A stretch of DNA of 64,000 nucleotides. Origin: Phylloscopus collybita. Its lineage: Eukaryota; Chordata; Aves; Passeriformes; Phylloscopidae. The DNA lies in assembly GCA_027886175.1 (NCBI GenBank), contig JAJNNQ010000040.1, forward strand, positions 28,416,001-28,480,000, in the 5' to 3' direction. Positions 33,701 through 46,700 of this stretch are shown here, in pieces. Each line of letters starts with the position of its first letter. Position 1 is the stretch's first letter. The notes under the pieces were generated by a model that ran no database searches, was not told where the DNA came from, and worked only from the letters and a program-made list of their open reading frames with translations. The translations under genes and the position numbers were made by a program.

Positions 33701-36430
33701 TGTTAATGGTTAGCCAAGTCAGTAACAAGACTGGGAAAACTGTTAATGGTATATTTACCCAAAAGTGCAACTAGAGCAATTTGCAAAATGATGTGTGATA
33801 TCCACATGAATACACAGACATATCCTGGGGAAAAATGGGCAGAGAGTCATGAGTGGAGTGCAAGCTTCCTGACTCACAGGGCAAATAATAGAATCAGGGG
33901 AGTATCACTTGGAATGACTCCTTCCAAAAAGCAGCATTATATAAGGGTAAATTTTACTCCAGTTGTAATGGATTTCATTTCATTTTTGTCTGCCCACACT
34001 TGGGGTCAGAGCATAACTTGTGCCAAAGAGTCTGACTCAGGAACATCCAGGTTTCTGCATGTTGCTGTGCTGATTGGATACTTTTGTCATGCAAACACTA
34101 AATGATGTGGAGTACAGGCAAAAAAGAGAACTGGTTTGCACTGGCATGTGGCCCTATGGCACTCAGTCATTCCCTCCATTTCAGCCCCACCTCTGAAGGA
34201 AATGCCTTCTTTACTTATGGATGCTGCCTAAAGTGCCAGTGGCTGCATATCAAGGCCTACTTTGTTCCCTGCTTTGCATGAGATCAGCTTCTCAGGGACG
34301 ATCCCACTCCCTGTGCCACATTTGTGCCAGCCCTGCCTCAGCCTGTACTTACAGCACAGTTTCTGCTCATCAGCAGGGCATGGTTTTGAGAGGCCCCTGA
34401 GCTACCACGGGCATCCTCCTTGCAGGCTGGGGAAAGGCTGCCAGTGTCTCCCATCTTTCACTGCCTCTCTGGGGGCCTCACCAGCAGCAGCAGCTGATGG
34501 TCTGTTCAAAGAGAGCTTTCACATCTGTCTGTAACCATGGTGACCAGTGACTTGGGGCCAGTATCCTGGACTTCCAGGAGCCAGAGATGCAAGTGCATGT
34601 GTAACGTTTCTCTTCTGTGGCACCTTCTCTTTTTTCCCGATAATATCTGCATCTTCTCCTCATACTGTAGCCCTGGAGCTCAGACTTATGGAAAGTAGTT
34701 TCCCTTTGCATTTTTAAATACTTTTAGAGGCTTTTTTTTATTTCCAAGGGAGAAACACTTGGCTTCAAAGAATATATTTAAAACAACATAATTTCTGCGA
34801 CCATCCTCATCCAGTGGATGTACATAAATATCTTCAGTCAGAAAAAAATGCACAGAAGATTATTAATACAATGCAAATCTTATTAAAATATGATCTGTCC
34901 CTTCATTTTGCATTACAAACTGTGTGTTTGCTGAGTACTTTCTCTTTGCATTAAGAGGCTTAGTACTGCTCCTTGGCTTTCTGCCACTTTTCATTGCTTA
35001 ACTCCTTTTGATAATTAGCAGCTCTTCCATTTATTAGGTTTTTATTCGTTTAGTAAGGCACCTCCACTGGGCACTGTTAAATCTCTCTCTCTCTCTGTTT
35101 CTCTCAGCACTCCTCGTACTTAGTGACTCCTTTCTCTGCAACTCCATTTAGTGAACTCCCAAGCTCCTCAGCCTGGAGTGTTGCACACAGTCAGTGTCAC
35201 AGCGAGCAGCAGTACAGGGGAGAGGGGTGTCCCAGTCACAGGCTGACCCCACAGCCCCACCCTACAGCCCCACCCCACAGCCCTCTGCTCCTGTATAGGA
35301 GCCCAGACCCTGCGGGGGCTCCTACACAGATAAATGGCAATCCCAGACACTGGGGGCTTTGCACATCCCTGGGGATCTTGCAGGCAGGGCAGGACATGGG
35401 TAAGCCCTAACCTGAGGGACAATCACGTAAACCTTTTTATGTGAGAAGCAACATAAAAGCACCAATATCTGTGTCATATGTTTGTATAATGAAGTTAGGA
35501 AGTTACTGGGTATCAGAGTGACTAAAGGGGGTAACATGTGTTCTGCTGAGCCCTGGAGAATTATTTTTTTGCTGCCTCTTGTGCTCTCTTTTGGCTTTTA
35601 AACTGAATTTACTTAGTCTGTCATGTACACAGCTGCTATGGAAGCACATATATGTAAATATTCACCAAGATAAATACACCAGCTTTAATAAATGCATCTC
35701 TTCTCAATGAAACCTGTCTATCTGGCATAAAGTCGTACAGATATTAAAAGCAGGGGTAACAAGTAGAAATTTCTGCTTTTGTGTGTCACAGTAGAAGTCA
35801 ACAAACTTGTCTCTATTGCCATGATACTGTTTTCTATACCATAGTGGTCTTGACTCACACACTGCTTGCACTGTGAAAATGGAGGAGAGGGGTATTTTCC
35901 TCAGGAAAGCTAAACTTAAAAATGGGAATTCAATCCTTAAGCACAACAGAGATGACCTTGGATTTTTTTTCAGGAATGCTTCTAGAGGGCCTGGGACCTC
36001 CATTTATCTGCCACAGAAAAACAGTGGGCTGCCACAGCCATGTCTATGGAGTGTGTGACTGTCACACGGGCAAAGCTCCCGCAGCCCAGGGGCTCTGCAG
36101 CTCCTCACTCTCCTTGATCTTTAAGGCTCAATATTGCAAAGCGACAGACCTACTCTGCCCATGTTGAAATCTCTCAGCCTCCATGGAAACTACCTGAAGT
36201 GGAAAGTTCTAAACACAAGAGCTACTTGACACTCTGCAAGCTGAAGCTTCAGCAGTTTGTCATTTATTTATCTTTAATTTGCATGTTGGCCATCTTGCTG
36301 AATGGTGCCTGGTGCACACTTACACTAAGGTAAGGCTTCCCTGGGTCACTCCAGCCCTGAGGTGTGGCGATGACAGTCTATGTGAAGGTGCACCTGTATG
36401 GTGAATATATGGTCTGCAAACCCCAAAGTA
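24707..36430. other. Long unannotated gene-poor interval
   Basis: This is 11.7 kb of mostly AT-rich sequence with no recognisable gene, RNA or transposon. It includes an A/C-rich tract near 29503-29585, T-runs near 29727-29748, and a short CT repeat near 35083-35096. The best frames are 140 codons plus and 150 codons minus, overlapping each other at 32221-32708. Neither has a motif, and mutual overlap argues against both. The interval could be intronic or intergenic. Confidence 0.55.
28064..28113 (+). repeat. Short direct repeat, two ~24-bp units
   Basis: The phrase AAATTTTTCCTGTAGG...ATGGG is followed at once by AAATTTTCCTGTGGG...ATGGG. These are two tandem units with a few differences, and the TTTTCC/GGAAAA parts could form small hairpins. 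Confidence 0.6.
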
Positions 36431-36600
36431 CTCCCTCTCCCCATCCCTGTCCCTCTCCCTCTCCCTCTCCCTCTCTCATTTTCCTCTCTCCTCTCCTCTC
36501 CTCTCCTCTCCTCTCCTCTCCTCTCCTCTCCTCTCCTCTCCTCTCCTCTCCTCTCCTCTCCTCTCCTCTCCTCTCCTCTCCTCTCCTCTCCTCTCCCTCT
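36431..36600 (+). repeat. CT-rich microsatellite: CCCTCT run then (CTCCT)n
   Basis: Imperfect CCCTCT hexamers (about 36431-36476) are followed by an almost perfect pentanucleotide run CTCCT/CTCTC of about 22 units (36484-36596). All pyrimidines are on the plus strand, giving a long homopurine minus strand. The 95-119-codon frames across it on both strands (poly-Ser/Pro/Leu or Arg/Gly/Glu) are artefacts of the repeat. Confidence 0.95.
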
Positions 36601-39600
36601 CTTTCTGAAAGACTTAGGCCAAACTGTCAAGTGCTGCTTCTCTGCTGTGCACAATAAAGGTGCTGTGCAAATCTGTGTCAAATAAAGGTACTTTTGAAGA
36701 GACAAACTACAATTTACAAAAAAATCTGATAACTGGAGGAAGGAGGCAAAAAAGAGCGAGAAAACCTGACTACCTGCATACTGTCATTCATCACTGGTAT
36801 TTTTATGTTCCCTTCAGACCACTGAACCCTTTTAAAAAAATAGAGGTACAGCTTATGACATCTGATGCTAGCAACAAACTGGAAAGTTTGGAAACTGAAT
36901 CTCAGGACCTGTGCCTACTGAAGTCTGACTAATGTTTTGTGTCTTTGTTACACTGACTCCATCTCTGGTTCAAATTACAGCTCAGAAACTGAGACCAAAA
37001 AGAGATAAAAGAGAAGTCTATCTGTATCAGACATAACCTTTGCATCCCTTGTGCTTAGTCTCTCTCTGGCTGAATTGGCATAGCTGTCCAGAATGTGAGT
37101 GAAAAATGAAATAAAATATTTCCAGATATTTTACCTATACAAGAATTATTCTTGCTCCACTTTCCCTACTTTTGTTTTTCTTTTATTTTCTACCAACATT
37201 TGCAAAATGTGTTTCTTTTTGCTGACATTTCTGGGAGACTTTTTTTACTAGACCAGTTTTAGGCATACTCACTACATAGCAGAAATAATACATATGATTT
37301 CACCAATGAGTCACATGCAACAAATAACGAATTATGGATAGTAGAAGTCAAAAAAGAAGTCACAAGCCTAAGGCAGCATTTAAATCCTGTTTGCAACATC
37401 AAATGAATGTGCTTAGATTCAGTTCTTTGCATATTTGCCAGCAAACTGGCAACCTTTCTGGTTTCCACGATCCAGAAAGGAATGTCACTGATTTCCTTTT
37501 GCTAGTGCTTGCTTTCCATACCTTGCTTTCCAATCTATTAAAATAAAACAAAAAATTAAAAAAAAAAAAAAAAAAAAAAAGAGGAAAAAGAAAAAGAAAA
37601 AATAGGAAAACATAAGAAACAGAAATCAATAAATGTCCTTTAAGTGAAACTTCGAAAAGGGGCAGCCATTGGCCAATGCACAGACACCACCACAGCTGCC
37701 AAGAATTGCCAGCATTGCTGAAAGACTGAACCCAGAGAGGAAGGAGCAGGTGCAAAATGCTGCCCCCATCTCCGTGGCCCCTGTACCTGAATGAGGCACA
37801 TTAAAGGCCCTGCTTATGCTTGGGTTTGTCTTGTGGTTAAATATTCAGTTTTACTTTCCAAAATCCGTATCTTGGCATTTCTCACAAGTGTTCTGATCAT
37901 GCATATTAAATTCGTATGTGGGCATAGGTAGAAGAAACACAAAGCACATTTTGGTTAAATGCAGTAGAGTCTGAGGCTTGGAATAAAAGTGTCATTGCAA
38001 AATTTGTTATCCCCTACTTTGTGACCAAGATTGCATCTTTATGTATCAAGCAGTCAGCCAAAATAGTTGCTTGCTTTTGCACCTTCTGGCACGGACATTG
38101 GTATGATTTTGATCTAACACCATCTTTGTCTTCAGGATCACACAGCTCAACATCTGCTCTGCACATCCCAGCCCATTCTCTGACCCCAAAGGTAGAGCTG
38201 GCTGATGCAGGGAGTGCATTTAAAGCAAAAGCAGGGAGGCAAAGCTGGCTGGCATTGCTCCTGAACTGTACTGTGTCCCTGAGTACCTCCTCTGCAGATT
38301 AGCTATCGAGCCAAACCCTTTGCCATCCCTGTTTCCCTGTTCCTTCACTTCCAGCCAGTTTCACTGCCTGTTCTTTCTCTTGCCCTTTGTCCATGGTTTG
38401 CCTCTTCCAGCTTTGATTTCCTCTCCTCCCTCAGATAAAACTGTGATGGTCTGTTTTCTCCTCTCTTCTTCTACCTTTTACTAGTGGACCAAGCTGTAGT
38501 GCAAGCCCCTTTCAGCAAAGACTGTGAGTTTGTGCAGTTCCTGCCACACAGATGTCCCAATGCAATCTGAGCCCTTTTGGTGTCACTTAGCTGGCCCATC
38601 CACTGTATGAGGAGAGCACTGCCCTCTGTCCTGGGGTGTAACAAGGTGACTTTGGCCCCTACTGTCTCTGAAGGCCCAGCTGAAGTCACGTCTCATATGG
38701 GAGCTGCCTGATGATGAGCATTGTCTTCAAGGAGGAATTAATTCTGTGACAAACTTCCTTTAGTCTTCACCTCTCTCTTTTACCCTCTCACTCTTCTGCA
38801 GCTCCATGGCTTTTTCACACTACAGCTCCAACAGCCAGCGGAGTCAAGGTGCTGTGTATTTTCTTGTCCATGCCCTTACAGGCTTGGTGGAAGCCTCAGG
38901 TATATTTTCCCCACACCCCTAGGACTGGTGATGCTGAAGTGGCATAGGTGGAGCAGGGAAGAGACACCCTGTGTCTCACAAGTGAGCAGAGCTGTCCCAG
39001 GCTAGTGGCCTCTTTCTGCTCTGTGAGGTTGTTGCCTGCTGCCTCCTCCCCTGCCTGAGGTGAGGGAGCTGCCTGCCTCCTCCAACAGCCCCAGCTGGCC
39101 CAGCTTGCCAGAGCAGCACCAGGAGACACGGGCTGGCAGCGCCTTCCCTGCACCTGCGAGCTGCAGGGCCACCACTGCCTGCCACCGCCCAGCTCCATGT
39201 GCTGGCATGGGCTGCTGCTCATCCTCTGCAGGCTTCTGGCAAGGCATGGGCTCCAGTCAGACTTCCCAGGCTTGCTTGGGAGCCCAACATCAGCCGGTGC
39301 CAAGGACATTTAGAGGCTGTCCCAGGGCTGAAGAGGCATCTGGCCACATTGTAGGGAGCTGAGCAGGGTCTCACCACTCAAGCTCAGGAAGACAAAGCAG
39401 AGCACTTGAAATTCCCATGTGCTCCATGTCCATTAGGTCAACCTAGATAATGTTTTCCTGCTAATACTCTGCTAATGTGTTGGGGTTTGAGGAGGTCTTA
39501 TGGCAAAGAAAAATGCTGGGAATGGATCTGTGAGAAATGGCCCCAGAGAACTGATGCTTGTGTAGAAAAGGCAGAGGGATGTCTCCTTCCCTTAGCCCTT

Positions 39601-40654
39601 TACAAAGCACTTTCTGGACCTTGATCCAGCTTGCCATCCTACCCCTGCAAGCAGCTGCCTGGCTCCTGCAGTTACCCAGGAATCGCTGTCACTTTTCTTC
39701 CCTCACTGTGAGGAGACAGGAGTTTGGAAAGGCCTCTGGAACCTATGTTTGCACAAGCAGCTCCTCCTACCCTCTGCTTCAGTCTAGCCAGCAATCAGAA
39801 ATTGCCCATCAGTTTCATCCCTGAGCTGTCTATGCAACCTGCTTTAAGCCCTGGCTCAGCACAGTCAGCAACCCATGGAGGTGCCTGCTAACAGAAAAGC
39901 CATGGAGAAGTGAGTCTGGCTGCTGTTTCTAAGGACAGGCATTACTGTCAGTGAGGCAAACTTCATCTGCAGCACTTGCTCTCACTCATGACATGATGTC
40001 ACTCAGCCTGTGAGTGGGTGAGCCTTATTCTGGTAGGGTAGGAAAATGAATATTTTGGTCAGTACTAGTCAGCTGATCCATTCCTATTTGGAGGCAAACT
40101 TCATGCTGGAAAATGAGTGTGTAGTTAGCTGACAGAAAGGAAACAAAGGCAAAACTTTACTACACAGAATGTTTTTGTTGTTGAAAATGATGCAATTATA
40201 ATGAGCCTGATAAATTAACTCTCTTTTAAAAGTCACACACCTTCAGAGATAACAATCTACATTTTAATTCCATTTCTAAGTGACTTGGTTTGACCTGTTT
40301 TGCTAGAAATACTAATCCTGCTCATGAATGCCATCTGCCCATTCAGACTGCTCGTGTACCAAATAATATCTTCAAGGCTGGAGCTTATGGCTTTAACTAT
40401 CACATGATACACAGTCCCATGCCTCTTAATCAGAGCATCAAGTGATTTATTCAATGTGCTTTTTTATTTCCTGCTGCAGCCTGCCCTCTCAGAAGTTTCC
40501 AACAGCTTGAGGCAGCCAGAATTCATTCTTAGGGCTGTCTACTTTCTGACCAGCAATGCTGTTAACGAGCAGCAGCCTTTCCTGCTTTATCTTGCTGTAT
40601 TTGTTTCTCTCCCAGTAAACTTCTCCCTGTAAAGTGAAATCCCATGGTAGTGGC
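36601..40654. other. Unannotated interval
   Basis: It holds a 23-base A-run at 37558-37580 followed by AAAAAG repeats, and a GC-richer stretch near 38900-39360. In that stretch four overlapping frames (69-137 codons) on both strands have no recognisable domain. No gene supported. Confidence 0.55.
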
Positions 40655-40709
40655 GGTGGAACAAAATGATCTTTAAGGTCCATTCCAACCCAAGCTGTTC
40701 TATGATTCC
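40655..40709 (+). mobile_element. CR1 LINE, extreme 3' end fragment
   Basis: The phrases GATCTTTAAGGTCCATTCCAA, ACCCAAGCTGTTC and TATGATTC are the familiar terminal sequence of avian CR1 in plus sense. Only about 55 bp can be recognised. Confidence 0.8.
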
Positions 40710-43700
40710 CACACTGTCAGACGAAGCACATAATTCTTTAGTGAATGCAGCAAGAAATTCTCTGGCTCCAAAACCTGCTTTAAGAGAGAAAGTCATTTAT
40801 TTGTACCTCATATGTACCCCACCTGGCCCAAAGGGACCCTGAACCAAGGCCAAACTTTAGGCAGTACTGCACTGTAAATGTAACAGATAGATTGACAAGA
40901 TTGCATGAGTAACACTACATGATGCTTCTGTGTCACATTGCTACAGAAAATCTCAGTCTGTAATGTATTTGGCAACAGGTTTTTCTATGTTTATGTGGCC
41001 ATGACCTGAAAATAGCATCTCATAGGTGAGCCATGGGTGAATCACTACAGCACTGAATGCTTTCTCCAAGCTTGCTTTTAAGACAAGCAGCCACGCTGAT
41101 TTAGACACATACAGGGCATCCATTTAGTCAGATGTTCTGCTGGAAATGTAGCTAGTCCCAGTAAACCAAAATTTAATCTAAGCACCAGACTTTAAATCCA
41201 GCATTTTCGGGTTTTATTCTTTAAAGTTCTTACAATTCTGTAAGCTAAGGAAACATGTCACTCACTCTTTCCTAGGGCAAAGAGAGACCAAAACTACTGA
41301 GAAAAATTTTGAAAAGCCTAATGTTGATCTCCTGACTTGTAGCCTGTGATTATAATCACAAGACCATCCTTTCTTCTGTTTTAGTAATAAAAAGCAACAA
41401 CAAAATCAGTCTGAAATGAGAAATGTTTCTCTTTTGTTGGAAAGTGTTTATTAATATTAAGGATGTGTGTTGCTGTGTGTTATTATTTTAGGTCATAGTG
41501 AAGTTAAGGAAGGGAATTTTCTTAGCACCTCCTTTTAAAAAGGCCGAATGTAGGCACATGATTTGATTCTGGCCATTTTATTTCAATGACAGCCTCCATC
41601 TGACTGAGCTGCCCTGTGTTTCTCTTACAGCCGTGAGAGCAGAGTAGAGGAGCTGTTACACTGTACACAGGGTTGGGAGGGAGGCTCTGGTGAGAGCACT
41701 GGAGCACACAGCCAAAGGTACCATTCCCAGCCTTTCTCGACTCCTAAATTACATTCTGCATTTTTGTGTTTTAGGTGGAACATTACACTGGAGCTGAGGA
41801 AGCAGAACCTGCTGGGATGAGTCATTTGTATATCCTGTGATTGTCATTTTGTTTACCATCCTGCCAAGATAAAGATTAGAATTCTTTGAAGGATGACTAA
41901 AAATTGTTGTATGTTGCTGCTAAAAGAGCATCAGCTGTCTACATTAGTATTATCTTCTAATTTTGGTAATGTTTCTCATTCATCTCTTAGAGATTTTGTG
42001 TTAACAGGAACAGATACCTAGCTTTCCAAAGGGCCTAACATTGCTATGACTGGTTGGAACAGCATTAGTGCTACTGAGGTGACGCCTCTGGTGACATCCA
42101 AAGTATTAAAGCAGGATTTCCTGAGCATGTTCAGTACAAGTAGGAAGTGTTAAAGCAGCTGGTATGTAGAGTGCATGCCACAGGGGAGAGCCTCTGGTGT
42201 CCAACATCACCCCGTGAAAAATGTGTATTCAAGAGCTGACCTGGTAAGACATCACCAGTGTAAGAAAAAGTGATCTCACTTACACACTGTAGAGACATTA
42301 TTCCAGATGCAGGGGTCGTTCTGTCTCCATGGTGTCCACATGAGTTCTGTCTATAGTCATGGTGACTTAGACACCAGTCCCAGGCACCTGAAGCAGTAGG
42401 TGTTTCTAAGTTTTCAAACAGGGACCCTGTTGTACAGTGGGAGAGGACAGTGTATATAGCCTGCTGGGCTACTCCACTCAGTCCCCTAGTGCCAACACCA
42501 GTTTAAAGTTCTTTTCTTAGAAGATAGATGAAGGTGATGATCAGCTGCATTTCCTACTGGTCATGAATAGCTGAGAGATGTCTGAGTTGACTTCAGGAAG
42601 TTACAGGACTGTGTAGGAAGAACCAAAGCCTCAAAGACAGCTCCCACAATTCATGATGTTGTCATTAGACACCTTCTAGCAGCAGCCTGCTGTGATGGCT
42701 ATGTGCTGCACCTGAAACAATTCTTTGTGACCTCTTTTAGATACAGACTCTGACCAAAAACAGATGTTCTTGGGTCTCAAAGAAGACTAGCAACTGTAGG
42801 ATTGCTGGATGGGGAAATAAGTCTGAGTCTTCATCAGGAGTTTGGCACCACTGCACCTTAGCTCCACCAGTTTGGAAAGGATCACAGTGGTGGCCATCTA
42901 GAAACTTCTATTTTATTCTAGGCAGTATCACCAAGACTTGTGGCTGGGAGACCTGCAGTGGGCAATGCTGCAGTGTTTGGAAGCAGAGGTGAACGGAAAA
43001 GCAGCACTCCTGGAAATGCTGGTAGATGAGGTCCCCAAGAAACCTCAACAGGAACTTAGTCTGATCATCTTCCCCAACCCAACAAGTCCTGAAGAACCAT
43101 GCCCTAACCTGATCTGTAGTAAAGCAGATGTTGGACAGCTATTGTGGGTAGGCTGAGGCATGAATATCACATGAGGGGACACACTACATACAATAATGGT
43201 CCATATAATCTTTTTCCACTGAACTACACTGGAGCTATTGTTGCTGTCTTGCTGAGCATCTGACTGAACAACTATAGCAAATATTGGTGAGAATTGCTTT
43301 TGATCACTTGTATAACCACATGTAATATTACTTGTGTTTTCTATTAACTCTCTTATCAGGATGAAAGTTCGTAGAAATTGCTGAAGAAAATGCTTGAACA
43401 AATTACTGTAACCAATAATTGACATCTGATACCAGGTTTTCCTCAGGAAAGAAGCTGGAAAGCATGAGCTAAGTAAATGTTATTTAGAGATATAATCAAA
43501 TAGTGTAATGCTCCATTCAGGAAACCAGTACAGAGAAGATCTAGTAGCTGATCAGGCAATGGCAGTTTTATGATGTGGTATTTGCAATCAGTATCTTTTA
43601 AAGGCAAATCTTAACAGACTCTTCTGATTAATTTTATTTTTCAGCCAAAACATACATATAGAAACAGAACAGTTCGTGAAAGTAATTAATATACTTGTGG

Positions 43701-46700
43701 GAAACCCAAGCATTTTCTGTAATAGAGAGAGCCAACCAAATACCTAGTGCAGTAAAACCTGACGAGTTATGTGCTATTTTACACCTCAGTAATGTTTTGG
43801 TATATAGTCACAACTTCATTCAAAATTAATATTGTGTACTTTGTTTTTTCTTCATTGCCAGTATAAATGCTTCAAAAGAAAATCCCAAATACCCTGGACT
43901 GTGAAATATGCACAGTGCTAAGCTGAGCTAACAAGAACATCCTGCCACTGAAAAAAAAGAAAGAACAGCCTTCTGTGCATCAGGAATAACAAAAGAAGCA
44001 AGAGCTATGGTCATTATATTAAGCTGTGCAGCCAGTTACTAAGTGCTAATCAATAGGCACAGATTTAGAAACAAACGCAAGTCCTTTCCATTAACAGAAG
44101 TAAGCAGAGGGCTTGGAAATAGCATAGCAACAAACCTGCTCTGCCTGGAGGAAGCCATTTCCACCACTCAGGCCCCACTGCCGTCAGCGGTGACACACAC
44201 GGCCCTGGAAATGGTACTGCTTCAGCACTGAGTGCATGCAGCACTGAGGCTTTTCTGCTCCCACATTACACACACTTGCCTGAGTGAAACACTTCTTGTC
44301 TGAGCAGAAATGTCTATTTAAAATTGTATTCACGGTAAGATTTATGTCCTACCTGGCCTGGAGCCAGCAAGTGACAAACTGACTTTGTACAACATGCATA
44401 GAGACTTGTAAGCCTGGCATTCTCACTCTAAGCCAGAAGAGCATTTCCAGACTTTCAAGTGCTGCAGACTTCTGGACGTTCATCAAGTGCTTGTGCTTGT
44501 CTTCCAGTATGGTGGGCATATGCTCAGGGTGAGCAGGATCTAAACTCTGTCCTGGCTCTGAACCTCTGCACTCCTGCTCCAGTGTACTTGCTCTGCCCAC
44601 AATCCACCTGAGAAAAGAGACCCCTCTCCCCACCCCTATACCACTACATTGGCCTTGGCATCTCCCTGAAGCCGAAGTTCCACAGGTTAAGGATAGCTCC
44701 AGGAGCTGGAATAAAACAGGCTTGCACAAGTTTCAGACCTGAGCCTTGCTTCGACAGCACCTGACATACGCAGCTCTAGGTTACTCTCACAGCCCACTTC
44801 ATCCTCATGAATCTGAGTTTTCTTTGGTTCAGATCCATCCCTTAGTGAGCCCACAGAAGTTCTTTTCCTTCTTCAGTTTAAGGCCTTGTCTTCTTTTACC
44901 TTCAGTGGTGAGGAGGGGAGAGGGGCATTTTTGGGGTTTGGTTCACCCCACATAGGCATACCTGCTGAATGGACTGAGTTGCTTTCTGAAGTTACTATCT
45001 CTCCCCACTTACCATATAAGAATTTTTATTTCAACTGCATGTTTCATTTATTGTAGGGAGAAGTTAGGTAAGACAAAGATCAAGATTCATTTCTCTATTG
45101 CAGATGTCTGAGTTCCAAGCAAAACTCTAAATGCCATCAAAATATTTAGAAATGTCCAGAAAAATGTGCAAACAGATTTCCTGGTCACGTGAAGGTACTA
45201 CAGTACCAATGCAGGAATTGCTTTAGGTCTCTGTGTCAAGCAGAAAATTTTGCTATAGTATTTCGTAGCATCCTGTGCTGCATTTTGTCTCCTTGAAATT
45301 CAGAAGAAGCTTCCTCTTGGTATAAGAACAAAAAGGACTTTTACACCTGGAAAATTTCCAAAAGCTTAGCAAAGTTTGACAAGTCAAGTTAAGTAGTGAT
45401 TACATGTTTTCAATAATATTGTACTGACAGTGATCTGTGTCTTCTTCCTTCATACCATCTGCTCCTTGTACAGAGATTGCCTGAGCTACCCCTCAGACAA
45501 CTATAATTTTGTAGTAAATCCTCTGAAGTTAAGGTGGTGTAGGTCTGGTGACTATAAATACAGACTCAGGCATGATAGAACTGCACTTAGCCAGGATCTG
45601 TACTGTTCGAGTGTGTGGCAAACTTCGCCTTCATGGTGAGGCTTAAGAGATGTTCATGCAGACTGAGATCAAAATGGATGGCACCTTCATCTTGCAGGTG
45701 CAAGTCCCCTTCCTGCCTTGCATTGGCAAAGTACTCGTGACTGTGCTGCCAAAGAGATCAGCAAGCTGATCCAGCTGAAAACTTGCCCTAGAAAAGTAGC
45801 AGATTGTTTTTCAGCTGGGTCAGTGGGCTGATCCAGCTGACTGCAAGATCAGACAAGCATGAGCACTCCTGTTCCAGCACCTGGGCTTAGTGAAACTGTG
45901 TCCTGAAATGTAGCTGTAACTATGCAGAAAGTAAAAATCTAATAATGCCCAGCAAATACTTGAGGCAAATCCCAAGTCAATATTGTACTGACAGGAGGGG
46001 CCATAAAGGTAATTCAGTGAATTAAAACTAAAAGGTAGATGAGCACAGTCATATGTGTCAGGAAAGCCCAAAGAAGCAGTCTCAACCATCAACTCTTAAC
46101 AGAACCCACAAATATTACACTGACAGTTTCAGGGAGGTGCATCAAGATTTAGTGACTTTAGTGTTTTTCCAATCTTAGCACACTCACGATGCTAAGAATG
46201 ATCACTAACTTAAAGGGTTTGTGGCTCTGGATCTCTTCACGTTTCACTGAAACCTGCTCACCACTATTAGCCCTAAGAGAGTTGATGCCTAAGCAGCTGG
46301 GGTCACACACATTTAGATCAATTTGGTATTTTAGAACAAATATAATTTCCTTAGTCTGACTAGAATAAGGGGATCCTGGCCTTGTTGTCCTTGCAGTTGG
46401 AAATTCAAAAAGAGACATCTAAAACTGCAGACTCTGAAAGATATATGTAGACTTTGAATTGCATGGTTTGATCACCCTTTTCCTTTTTGTATTCTTTGTT
46501 AATGTTGTGCTTGGAGAAATGATATCAGTTGGAGACCAGAAACAACTTTTGCAGATCAGCTCAGATTGCTTATTGAGAGTTCTTTCGGCAGAACAAGACA
46601 GAGTTTTGAGTTTTTCACTCAGCCATCTCAGTTCATGAATATGGTCTTAAGGCCAAACTGTTCCCTCTTTATATGCCTATATACAACACTCAAACAAACA

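Noticed and set aside
36346..36705. Ser/Pro/Leu- and Arg/Gly/Glu-repeat proteins of 95-119 codons
   Set aside because: They are translations of a pentanucleotide microsatellite. A 5-bp unit stays open in a frame simply because it contains no stop.
38896..39362. 137-codon minus frame with overlapping frames on both strands
   Set aside because: A Cys/Ser/Gly/Gln-rich translation of a GC-rich patch, with competing frames in every register and no recognisable domain.
42938..43156. 72-codon plus frame as part of a processed pseudogene
   Set aside because: The translation looks somewhat protein-like, but I could not link it to a family. No poly-A tail or flanking duplication is visible.
46530..46700. 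Another ERV LTR
   Set aside because: The composition and a TATATGCC stretch are suggestive, but there are no matching TG...CA ends, no duplication and no second copy in the window.
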